Of a stretch of 64,000 bases of DNA, positions 44,559 through 52,626 are shown in pieces; position 1 is the first letter of the stretch; the number at the start of each line of letters is the position of its first letter. Below the pieces are notes generated by a model that searched no databases, was not told where the DNA came from, and saw nothing but the letters and a program-made list of their open reading frames with translations. The translations under genes were made by a program, and so were the position numbers. Source of the DNA: an uncultured bacterium. GTDB lineage: Bacteria; Hydrogenedentota; Hydrogenedentia; Hydrogenedentales; CAILVY01. The stretch covers positions 4,386-68,385 of the forward strand of contig CALEDJ010000013.1 in NCBI GenBank assembly GCA_937951485.1, written 5' to 3'.

Positions 44559-45656
44559 ATGTCGCTGCTGCGGAAAATACTGGAACACGCGGTGAGGCAC
44601 GGCGCTTCCGATGTGCACCTGGCGGTGGGTAGTCCGCCCGCAGTGCGCATTGACGGTGAAATCCGCTTCGTTCAGGCGGAGAATCTCACCCCTGCCGACA
44701 CAATGGCATTTCTGGATGAAATCATGAATGATCGCCAGAAAGAGGCGTTCCTGAATTCCGGAGACGCCGACCTCGCGCACAGTGTGCCGGGGCTGGGGCG
44801 TTTCCGCGTGAACGTACTGCGCCAGCGGGGTTCCGTGGGCATTATCATGCGGCATGTGCGCGGGAAAATTCTGGACTTTGCGACCTTGAACCTCCCTCCC
44901 GCGATGAATCGCATAGCAGACCTCCCGCGCGGACTGGTCCTGATCACCGGCACGACCGGCAGCGGCAAATCAACGACATTAGCGTCCATGATTGACTGGA
45001 TCAATCAGCGTAAACGCATGCACATCATCACCCTGGAAGACCCGATTGAATTCCTGCATACAAACAAAAAAAGCCTGATCAATCAGCGGGAAATCCTGAT
45101 TGACACCAAAGATTTCTATGTGGCGCTGCGCGCCGCCATGCGCGAAGACCCCGATGTTATTCTCATCGGCGAAATGCGCGACGCCGAAACGTTCCAGGCC
45201 GCCATCTCCGCCTCGGAGACGGGCCATATCGTTTTCTCCACCCTGCACACCACCAACGCCATGCTGACCCTCGACCGTATCCTCGACATGTTTCCCTCGA
45301 CCATGCACCAGCAGGTGCGGTCCCAGATTTCCCTGCAACTGAAGGCGTGCGTGTCGCAGCGCCTGCTCCCGTCCGCCGACGGCACGGGACGGGTGCCCGC
45401 CGTCGAGGTCATGTTCAACAATCCCGGCATCGCCATGCTGATCAAGGAGAACAACCTGAAGCAGATTCCCACCGCGATCGCCAATGGCCAGGAGGAAGGC
45501 ATGCAAACCTTCAACATGAGCCTGACCCGGCTGATCAAAAGCGGACTGGTCAAGGAAAGCGATGCCATGGTGGCATCCGACAACCCGGACGAGTTAAAGA
45601 TGATGCTTCAGGGCATCCACCTCAGCACCGGACGCGGCGGCATTCTGAAACGCTGA
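44559..45656 (+). CDS. pilT: Type IV pilus retraction ATPase PilT
   Basis: 365 residues, ATG 44559 with AAGGAGG 9 bases upstream. It powers pilus retraction at the inner membrane. N-terminal SDVHLAVGSPP, Walker A ITGTTGSGKSTT, the Asp box LEDPIEFLH, Walker B VILIGEMRD and His box TGHIVFSTLHT are all present. The C-terminal AIANGQEEGMQTFNMSL fits PilT better than PilB. Other pilus genes are not in the window. Together with dprA it suggests possible natural competence. Confidence 0.93.
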   Translation: MSLLRKILEHAVRHGASDVHLAVGSPPAVRIDGEIRFVQAENLTPADTMAFLDEIMNDRQKEAFLNSGDADLAHSVPGLGRFRVNVLRQRGSVGIIMRHVRGKILDFATLNLPPAMNRIADLPRGLVLITGTTGSGKSTTLASMIDWINQRKRMHIITLEDPIEFLHTNKKSLINQREILIDTKDFYVALRAAMREDPDVILIGEMRDAETFQAAISASETGHIVFSTLHTTNAMLTLDRILDMFPSTMHQQVRSQISLQLKACVSQRLLPSADGTGRVPAVEVMFNNPGIAMLIKENNLKQIPTAIANGQEEGMQTFNMSLTRLIKSGLVKESDAMVASDNPDELKMMLQGIHLSTGRGGILKR

Positions 45657-45679
45657 AATGTCTTGTTCTTGATAACTGC

Positions 45680-47041
45680 TCAGGAGCCGCTGGCTTGGGC
45701 GGTATCCGCGTCCTTTTGCGCCACGGGATCATAGGCGCGGCCCTCCGTCGGAAACGTCTTGGGGATGACGGTCATTTCTGTGCAGGACCCGAAATTCATG
45801 CCGATATCGCCGGGAAATTGCACTTCAATGTAGAACGCTTTCCAGCCGGTTTCAGGCGGTTCCATGCGTACGGAAGCCTTTTTCACGCCCTCCAGGGCGG
45901 TACTGGTCCAAGTGGAGGAACGAAAGTCACGGTTGGGGGAATGCGCCTGCCACAGGATCGCCTTCCCATCTTCCCGATCCCACATCACCTCCAGGGCGCC
46001 TTGTCCGTCTGAATTCCAGGAGATCTTCGGGAACGGCTTTCCGGTCAGAAATGACACATAGAAATGAATCAGCGTTGAGACACCATCCAGGTTGACATCG
46101 TGGCCGACATTCGCCTGATAGTAGAGGTGCTTCTCACCCTTCAGTCCGGGGAAATAGAAATTGGCGGCGTCCACTGTCCAATAGGGGTCATTGGTCCCCA
46201 GTAAGATAAGTTTCGGGATGGTGATCTTTTCCCGATAGGCGTAGGGGTCAACAATACTCAAAAGTCTCTGTCCCTCCGGGGTGTCCATGTGACTCTGAAC
46301 GCTGAGATCGGTGTATTCATCAATCTGTTCACTGTAGCCGCCGTAACACGCCAGTTGATGCTCCATCTGCGGCTTCATGTTGAGCACATCAATGACGCCT
46401 GGGGCGATGGCCTGAACACGCGGATCGCCTGAGGCCGCCGCCAGCCAGGTGGTCCAGCCGCGCTTGGAACCGCCCGTCAATAGAAATCCCGTTACCGCCT
46501 GGTCATGTTTCTCCTTCAGGATGGACTGGACAGCATCCATTGCGCGGACGGCGCTCTTGACCATGGGCAACAGCAGCGGCCAGTCATCGCCCTGCCCGCG
46601 AAGAAACCTGTCATAGGTCAAAGCGATGATTTCATCCTCTTTCAATCCATCAAAGAGCGGTTGATTGGGCACTTGAAACAGGGCGCAGACGACGGATTTG
46701 GTCTGGGCGGCGACCATGCCGATGATTTCCGCCTCCCGGTTCTGAAAAGCCGGCGGCACATCACGGTTATCCCCGCCACCGATGAGCATCAGGGCCTTGT
46801 CGGGGTGAACGATCTCTGGTGGCCGCACCATGACAAGCCAGTGCTTCCAGACAATGCCCTGCCACGTCTGCGAGGTCAATCGTATCACATCAATGGTGTT
46901 TTCCCCCTGCGCGCGGGTTTCCACAATTTCATATGCATAGACGTCATCCGCTCGCTGAACATATTCGGAGAGTACAGCCGTCGCACTGCCGGAAATCAAC
47001 ATCACCGCAATGAACAACATTGTCATCCGCTTCACAAGCAT
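45680..47041 (-). CDS. Exported PhoPQ-activated pathogenicity-related (PqaA-like) alpha/beta hydrolase
   Basis: 453 residues from ATG 47041 with AAAGGAG 7 bases upstream; a 10-residue longer frame exists. Signal peptide to about residue 25 (...SATAVLSE). The PhoPQ_related pattern is clear: WKHWLVMVRP, MLIGGGDNRD, LTGGSKRGWTTWL with the nucleophile serine in GGSKRG, and LGTNDPYWT with VGHDVN for the acid and histidine. Substrate unknown; a peptidase or esterase is likely. It is convergent with pilT. Confidence 0.88.
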   Translation of the reverse strand: MLVKRMTMLFIAVMLISGSATAVLSEYVQRADDVYAYEIVETRAQGENTIDVIRLTSQTWQGIVWKHWLVMVRPPEIVHPDKALMLIGGGDNRDVPPAFQNREAEIIGMVAAQTKSVVCALFQVPNQPLFDGLKEDEIIALTYDRFLRGQGDDWPLLLPMVKSAVRAMDAVQSILKEKHDQAVTGFLLTGGSKRGWTTWLAAASGDPRVQAIAPGVIDVLNMKPQMEHQLACYGGYSEQIDEYTDLSVQSHMDTPEGQRLLSIVDPYAYREKITIPKLILLGTNDPYWTVDAANFYFPGLKGEKHLYYQANVGHDVNLDGVSTLIHFYVSFLTGKPFPKISWNSDGQGALEVMWDREDGKAILWQAHSPNRDFRSSTWTSTALEGVKKASVRMEPPETGWKAFYIEVQFPGDIGMNFGSCTEMTVIPKTFPTEGRAYDPVAQKDADTAQASGS

Positions 47042-47148
47042 CTCAAAACTCCTTTCTCGTTGGTTTTTCATCTATGACTGTTCTTATGCCTTTCGCGTAC
47101 AAAGAGCAACGATGTTTCAGCCTGTCACATGCTCTGGAGTCCAGGCTT

Positions 47149-47181
47149 CCGCCTGCCGAATGCAGGCGTGACGCCTGCGCG
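47149..47181. repeat. Short double-hairpin repeat between two genes
   Basis: GCCTGCCGAATGCAGGC and CAGGCGTGACGCCTG overlap as two alternate stems in the 190-base gap between the PqaA-like gene and rsgA. It may be a REP-like sequence or terminator for rsgA; no T run follows. Confidence 0.45.
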
Positions 47182-47231
47182 CAAGTTCTTGTGCATCAGC
47201 AAATCCAGACCATGTTTCCCTATACGAAGTT

Positions 47232-48356
47232 TCACGATTCATCGGGTGTTGGCGCGTCGGGAGTTTTTGCGCGAAACCCGATTCGTCCCGGTGTGATCCC
47301 CATATCGGATTCCAGACTGGCGCGCACGCGGAGATAGGAATCATAGCGCAATCTCGGGAGGCGCCCGTCATCAAGCGCGGCGCGCACCGCACATTGGGGT
47401 TCATGGGTATGGGTGCAATCCCGGAAACGACACCCCTCCGCCACTTCGGCGATTTCGGGAAAATAGTACGCAATCTCCTCCGGGGAAACGCCCCACAGTC
47501 CCAAAGCGCGTATACCGGGCGTATCAATGATCCGAATGCCATCAGACAGTTCATACAACCGCGCTGTGGAGGTGGTATGGCGGCCCTTCTGAGTGGCCTG
47601 GCTGACCTCGCTGACCGGCGCACGCAGACTGGGTTCCAGCGCATTCAACAAAGAGGTTTTTCCCACGCCGCTGTGGCCGCTCAAAACACTGATTCTGTCC
47701 CTGAGCAGTTCGCGCAGCGCTGGGATGCCCTCGCCGGTAACGCAACTCGTGGGAATGACCTGGACCCCCAACGCGCGATACAACGCCGCTTCTTCCGGCA
47801 ACGCTTCACAGAGGTCAATCTTGTTGATACACAGGATGGGCTCAACGCCGCCAATCTGCGCAGCGATCAGAAACCGGTCCACCAGGCCCGGTCGGAAACG
47901 CGGCTGGGCCACGGAAGCCACAACAATCAAAGCGTCAATATTCGCGGCGAAAACCTGTTCGGCCACCTGCTTATGGATGTTGGCGGGACGACACAGTTTT
48001 GTGCGCCGTGGAGCAATTCCCCTGATGACTGCGTCATCGCCTTCGCTTTCCACAAGCACATGGTCGCCCGGAGCCAGCAAAGTGGCATTCGGGGCCTTCA
48101 GGCGTTCGTCAATTCGACACATCCTGTCCTCCCCGCCGATGCGCACAAAAGCCCATTTCTTTGCATGTGAAACGACAACGGCATTGGGCGTGAATTCGGT
48201 TGGCAACGGCGATTCGGCAGCGGGAGATTGCGGCAATTTCGCCAAGGCGCGCCGGTGCTTGATGCGATCATGCGTAAACGCATATTCATGTTTGCGTTCC
48301 CAATCGCGCTCGCGCACATCCTTGCGCTTTTTTTTTTCGAGTTTTTTCTTCTTCAT
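47232..48356 (-). CDS. rsgA: Ribosome small-subunit GTPase RsgA (YjeQ)
   Basis: About 374 residues from ATG 48356 (MKKKKLEKKKRK), but ATG 48380 and ATG 48407 are also in frame and none has a clear ribosome site. A strongly basic N-terminal extension precedes the OB domain. The circularly permuted GTPase motifs follow: NKID (G4), SGHSGVGKTSLLN (G1), DTPG (G3), then the zinc-binding finger CRFRDCTHTHEPQC. It helps mature the 30S subunit. The upstream methyltransferase gene overlaps its possible longest start. Confidence 0.93.
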   Translation of the reverse strand: MKKKKLEKKKRKDVRERDWERKHEYAFTHDRIKHRRALAKLPQSPAAESPLPTEFTPNAVVVSHAKKWAFVRIGGEDRMCRIDERLKAPNATLLAPGDHVLVESEGDDAVIRGIAPRRTKLCRPANIHKQVAEQVFAANIDALIVVASVAQPRFRPGLVDRFLIAAQIGGVEPILCINKIDLCEALPEEAALYRALGVQVIPTSCVTGEGIPALRELLRDRISVLSGHSGVGKTSLLNALEPSLRAPVSEVSQATQKGRHTTSTARLYELSDGIRIIDTPGIRALGLWGVSPEEIAYYFPEIAEVAEGCRFRDCTHTHEPQCAVRAALDDGRLPRLRYDSYLRVRASLESDMGITPGRIGFRAKTPDAPTPDES

Positions 48357-48393
48357 GGCACCATTTAATTCATATTTCATCCGCGTTGATTCA

Positions 48394-49128
48394 TCAACGG
48401 CGACCATGAATTATGACGGATTCCAATGTGATTGTGAAATCCAGGACGCCGTCTTTTTCGACGTCCCGCCGCAGTCGGGCAAGTCCTTCCGAAAATTCCC
48501 GCCGGGGAATCAGTTCGTAGGTGGAAATGAATTTCGCCGCCACCTGTTCCGCATAGGCCGCATCCACCGGGCGTGGTTGCCCATGGACGATTGTGCACGC
48601 AACATCCATGAAACCGGCGCGCCGCATCGCCTCGGCCACGGCGTCCTCATGCGGAAAGCGGGCGCAGTCCACCGCTGAAAAACTCGGAAAGTACCTGTTC
48701 ATGGGATGATGGACAATAAAGGAATGCGACGCAGTGACAAAGACGGCGCAACCGCGCTCCAGCACGCGATATGACTCCGACATGAGTCTGTCGAGGGCCG
48801 GAACATGATGGATAACATAGACCGCCAGAAGAAAATCAAAAACGCCGCTCTTAAAAGGCAGTGCGGTTGCGTCGCCCTGCGTCAAGCGTATGTGCAATCG
48901 TTTTTCTCGGGCTTGCCTGAGCATGCCTGCGGACCGGTCCAGGGCGGTCACGCGAGCAGGATGGGCAGCCAGCAAAGCCGCCGTGCAATTTCCTGTTCCG
49001 GCGCCCACTTCCAGGATACTCTGCGCGGCGCATCGCCGCGCCAATTCGATGATGGGCGCCATATAGGGATTCACACTTCTGCGATGCGCATCATAGCCAA
49101 CGGCAATGCGATCGTAGTCCACGTCCAT
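48394..49128 (-). CDS. Class I SAM-dependent methyltransferase
   Basis: 244 residues, ATG 49128. The N-terminal YDRIAVGYDAHR and motif I ILEVGAGTGNCT bind SAM; LPFKSGVFDFLLAVYVIHHV is motif IV/post-IV of the UbiE/Methyltransf_11 group. Small-molecule methylation is likely but the substrate is unknown. It ends close to the rsgA start (possible 14-base overlap) and begins 41 bases after glyS, so glyS, this gene and rsgA may be one transcript. Confidence 0.88.
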   Translation of the reverse strand: MDVDYDRIAVGYDAHRRSVNPYMAPIIELARRCAAQSILEVGAGTGNCTAALLAAHPARVTALDRSAGMLRQAREKRLHIRLTQGDATALPFKSGVFDFLLAVYVIHHVPALDRLMSESYRVLERGCAVFVTASHSFIVHHPMNRYFPSFSAVDCARFPHEDAVAEAMRRAGFMDVACTIVHGQPRPVDAAYAEQVAAKFISTYELIPRREFSEGLARLRRDVEKDGVLDFTITLESVIIHGRR

Positions 49129-49168
49129 GGCTGTGGTCCGTCCGGAAAGGCGCGCCCCCGGCGCCTGC

Positions 49169-50464
49169 TCAGTCCTGATCGAAGGAAATCCTCTTGCCGA
49201 TGTACTCCGCCACTTCCTCCATGGGCACGCGGACTTGCTCCATGCTGTCGCGCTCGCGGATGGTCACCGTGCCGTTTTCCCTGGTCTCAAAATCAACACA
49301 GATGCCGAACGGCGTCCCGATTTCATCCATGCGACGGTAGCGGCGGCCAATGGCGCCTGAATGATCATAGACAGTGGGAAATTTCCTGCGCAGTTTTCTC
49401 TCCAGTTCCTCAGCGATTTCCGCCAATCCTTCCTTTTTCACCAAGGGAAACACGCCGGCCTTGATCGGGGCAAGTTTGGGATGGAAACGCATGACGACCC
49501 GTTTTTCGCCATTGACCTCATCCTCGTCATAAGCGTCGCACAGCACCGCCAGCGCAGTTCGATCGACGCCGGCAGACGGCTCAATCACCGTGGGGATGAA
49601 CCGCTCGTTTTTCTCCTGATCAAAGAATGAGAGGTCCTTCCCGGAATGCCTGGAATGCTGGGTGAGATCATAGGTCCCGCGATTGGCCAATCCCTGGAGT
49701 TCACCCCATCCGAAGGGGAACTCATATTCCACATCCACCGTGCGTTTGGAATAATGCGCCAGCGATTCCTTGGGGTGCTCGTACCAGCGCAGTCTGGATT
49801 CGCGGATTCCCAGGTTGACATACCATTTCCAAATATCTTCCTGCCAGCGTTCAAACCAGAATTCTTCATCTTCCTCCCGGCAGAAAAACTCGATTTCCAT
49901 CTGCTCAAATTCGCGGCTGCGGAAAATGAAATTGCGCGGATTGACTTCATTGCGAAAACTCTTCCCGATCTGCGCGATGCCGAACGGAATTTTCACGCGC
50001 GAGGAGGAGTATATCTCTTTGAAATCCACAAAAATGGACTGGCAGGTCTCCGGGCGCAGATAGGTGTCCACGGCGGTGTCGTCGCTGACGCCCAGGCGTG
50101 TGCGCAACATGCTGTTAAAAGCGCGCGGCTCGGTGAGTTCGCCGCCACAGTCCGGGCACCTGTCGCCTTCCAGGTGGTCTTCCCGGAAGCGCTTCTTGCA
50201 TTCCTTGCAGTCCACCAGCATGTCGTGGAAAGCCTCGACATGGCCGCTGGCAACCCATACCTGCGGGTGCATGATGATGCTGGCGTCCAGCCCCACCATG
50301 TCGTCGCGAACCTGCACGAAGTGGTACCACCAGTCATCCTTCAGATTGCGCTTCAACTCAACGCCCAGCGGGCCGAAATCCCAGCATCCGTTGATGCCGC
50401 CGTAGATGCCGCTGGATTGAAAGATAAAACCCTTCCGCTTGCACAGGCTGACCAGTTTGTCCAC
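49169..50464 (-). CDS. glyS: Glycyl-tRNA synthetase (single-chain, class II)
   Basis: 431 residues from GTG 50464, which has GGGAG 6 bases upstream and gives the normal N-terminus MDKLVSLCKRKGFIFQSS; a frame 15 codons longer (GTG 50509) has no such site. It charges tRNA-Gly. Class II motifs: GPLGVELKRN, FRNEVNPRNFIFRSREFEQ (motif 2), and the C-terminal IEPSAGVDRTALAVL (motif 3). A cysteine cluster CKECKKRF...CPDCGG forms a zinc-like insertion. It is the short homodimeric (GlyQS) type, not the alpha2beta2 type. Confidence 0.95.
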   Translation of the reverse strand: MDKLVSLCKRKGFIFQSSGIYGGINGCWDFGPLGVELKRNLKDDWWYHFVQVRDDMVGLDASIIMHPQVWVASGHVEAFHDMLVDCKECKKRFREDHLEGDRCPDCGGELTEPRAFNSMLRTRLGVSDDTAVDTYLRPETCQSIFVDFKEIYSSSRVKIPFGIAQIGKSFRNEVNPRNFIFRSREFEQMEIEFFCREEDEEFWFERWQEDIWKWYVNLGIRESRLRWYEHPKESLAHYSKRTVDVEYEFPFGWGELQGLANRGTYDLTQHSRHSGKDLSFFDQEKNERFIPTVIEPSAGVDRTALAVLCDAYDEDEVNGEKRVVMRFHPKLAPIKAGVFPLVKKEGLAEIAEELERKLRRKFPTVYDHSGAIGRRYRRMDEIGTPFGICVDFETRENGTVTIRERDSMEQVRVPMEEVAEYIGKRISFDQD

Positions 50465-50528
50465 GTTGTTCTCCCGGAAATCAACAAAACCACAGATTAC
50501 ATTTGACACACAGACGCATCTGCATCAA

Positions 50529-50556
50529 TGTCACTCCCGCTATCGCGGGCATGACA
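50529..50556. repeat. REP-like hairpin
   Basis: TGTCA and TGACA flank a CCCGC/GCGGG stem with loop TATC, giving a 28-base hairpin in the gap before glyS. It resembles the ends of the element at 44135-44226. Confidence 0.65.
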
Positions 50557-50694
50557 AATTAGAGCACAGTGAAGACTCACCTTCCGAGTATTCACTGGAA
50601 TGCAATGGAGGAGTCAGCGACAGATTCTAGCCGCTGAAGCGCCGGAAAGTCAAAGGACCATAAAATTTCCGGTAGTCTAAACGGCAATAAAGCC

Positions 50695-50883
50695 TTACCA
50701 GCGCCAGACAAAATGCGCTGAAAAACCGCCATCATCCCCGGCGCCGGGGTTGCCATCAAAACGGATGGCAATGGCATAGCCGCTTGAGTCTTCATCAAAG
50801 CCCAGCGAGGGGCACCCGGAAAACAGAACCGCGCATGCAAGGGCCAGCATAGCCACGGCGACAATATGCTTGATGCGTTTCAT
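50695..50883 (-). CDS. Small lipoprotein of unknown function
   Basis: 62 residues, ATG 50883 with AGGAG 8 bases upstream. A classical lipoprotein signal is followed by the lipobox LFSGC (cysteine about residue 24). The mature part is only about 38 residues and acidic (FDEDSSG, GAGDDGG) with aromatic residues at the end (FVWRW). The strong start and lipobox argue that it is a real gene in spite of its size. No family recognised. Confidence 0.7.
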   Translation of the reverse strand: MKRIKHIVAVAMLALACAVLFSGCPSLGFDEDSSGYAIAIRFDGNPGAGDDGGFSAHFVWRW

Positions 50884-50950
50884 GACAGTGACTCCTGAAT
50901 CTATTGCGACCGCATGTATATTATACGCCGCAATTTTTAATAAACATACC

Positions 50951-51739
50951 CTATAGTCGTTTCACACTGAAGCCACCACCAACTTCGATGACTGCGCCGG
51001 TGGCGTAATCGAAATAGCCTTCTGCAAGCGCGGCGACGACTTTCCCGACATCTTCCGGCGTTCCCCAGCGTTTCTGGAGCAACAGACCGGACTGAATCAG
51101 CGCGTCATATTTTTCGCGCACGGCGGCGGTCATGTCGGTGGCAATGATGCCGGGGCGCACGTCATAGACATTGATGCCGCATTCCGCAAGACGCACGGCG
51201 AAACTGGCGGCGGCCATGCTCAGTCCCGCTTTGCTTATGCAGTATTCGGTGCGGTTCGGGCTGGCCGTGTCGGAAGAAATACTTGTAATAAACACAATCG
51301 CGGGCTTCGGGCGGCCGCCTTCGCGCACCTGCAGGATCATCTGTCTGGCCACCGCCTGCGTGAAAAACAGGGGGCCACGCAGGTTGATGCCCATGACCCG
51401 ATCGTAACTTTCCGGCGCGCAATCGAGTATATCCATCCGCTGGAGTGGTGCAACACCCGCGTTGTTCACCAGCAGGTCAATTCCGCCGAAGCGGTCCAGG
51501 GCCTCCTGAATCATGCGGTGATGCTGTTCCAAATCGGCGATGTCGCCGGCCACAGGAAGACATTCCCGGCCCAGTTCCTCCACGCGCGCCTTGACCTCAT
51601 AATTGCCTTTGCACGTGTTGGCGGGATCGCTTTTCGTGGCCGCCGCGACAATGTCATAGCCATGCTTCGCGAGTTCCAAGGCAATACCCCTGCCGATGCC
51701 GCGTCCTGCGCCGGTAATGAATGCCACACCTTTGCTCAT
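50951..51739 (-). CDS. Short-chain dehydrogenase/reductase (FabG-like)
   Basis: 262 residues, ATG 51739. Dinucleotide motif TGAGRGIGRG, then LVNNAGVA, catalytic serine in ITSISSD, and YCISK (tyrosine and lysine of the YxxxK pair). The C-terminus ATGAVIEVGGG is typical. It could be a 3-ketoacyl reductase or a sugar dehydrogenase; the context gives no further clue. An insertion (TKSDPANTCKG) after the first helices is unlike housekeeping FabG and favours a sugar or polyol substrate. Confidence 0.93.
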   Translation of the reverse strand: MSKGVAFITGAGRGIGRGIALELAKHGYDIVAAATKSDPANTCKGNYEVKARVEELGRECLPVAGDIADLEQHHRMIQEALDRFGGIDLLVNNAGVAPLQRMDILDCAPESYDRVMGINLRGPLFFTQAVARQMILQVREGGRPKPAIVFITSISSDTASPNRTEYCISKAGLSMAAASFAVRLAECGINVYDVRPGIIATDMTAAVREKYDALIQSGLLLQKRWGTPEDVGKVVAALAEGYFDYATGAVIEVGGGFSVKRL

Positions 51740-51876
51740 GTTTTTCCGTTATCCTCTGTGCATATCTTCGAATAGTCCGAGTTTTGCCATTATACCGAAG
51801 TTGAATCCGGTTTGACATGAAAGCCCGTGGAATGCCACGCTTTCCGCGTCATCTGCGGGAAAACCAAGGGTGTTCT

Positions 51877-52626
51877 ATGCTGCGTGCCGAGGCGCTCAAG
51901 AAGATCTTTCATGCGACGGGGGGGAAGACCGTCGAGGCGGTGCGCAACGCCACATTTTCCGTGTCGGGGGGGGAAGTCTTCGGGCTGCTTGGTCCCAATG
52001 GCGCGGGAAAAACGACGTTGCTCCGCATGCTCGGCACCATCATCACCCCCACCTCCGGGCATTGCTGGGTGGACGGGGTGCGGACGGATGAAGCGCCCGA
52101 CGCCATCCGAGCGAATATCGGGTTTCTTTCCGGCAACACCCGGCTTTACGGACGCCTGACCGGGCGGGAGGTCCTCCGGTATTTTGGACGACTCTATTCG
52201 ATGCCGGAACAGACGATTCAATCGAGAATTGACACGCTTTCAGAAATGCTGGACATGGATGACTTTCTCGACCGCCGATGCGAAACCCTGTCCACAGGCC
52301 AGACGCAGAAGGTGTCCATCGCACGCGTGATGCTTCACGATCCCAAGGTGTTGATCCTCGACGAGCCGACATTGGGCTTGGACATTTTGACCAGCAGGAC
52401 CATTCTCGAATTCATTCTTGATGCGCGCCGCCGGGAGCGCTGCATCATTTTCTCGACGCATTACATGACGGAGGCGCAGTTGCTGTGTAATCGGCTCGCG
52501 CTGATGCACCAGGGCGAAATCATGGCCATCGGCACTCAACAGGCGTTGTGCGCCGCGACCGGTACGGAGAATCTGCATGACGCCTTTATTCACATGATAG
52601 ACGCCCCGGAGCGCGCAATCCCATGA
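51877..52626 (+). CDS. ABC transporter ATP-binding protein (NatA-like)
   Basis: 249 residues from ATG 51877 (AAGGG 6 bases upstream); a 20-codon longer frame from 51817 is less likely. Walker A GPNGAGKTT, signature LSTGQTQKVSIAR (canonical LSGGQ changed to LSTGQ), Walker B VLILDEPTLGLD, switch histidine FSTHYM. The form fits NatA-type drug or sodium exporters. The stop overlaps the ATG of the next gene (ATGA), its permease. Confidence 0.92.
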   Translation: MLRAEALKKIFHATGGKTVEAVRNATFSVSGGEVFGLLGPNGAGKTTLLRMLGTIITPTSGHCWVDGVRTDEAPDAIRANIGFLSGNTRLYGRLTGREVLRYFGRLYSMPEQTIQSRIDTLSEMLDMDDFLDRRCETLSTGQTQKVSIARVMLHDPKVLILDEPTLGLDILTSRTILEFILDARRRERCIIFSTHYMTEAQLLCNRLALMHQGEIMAIGTQQALCAATGTENLHDAFIHMIDAPERAIP

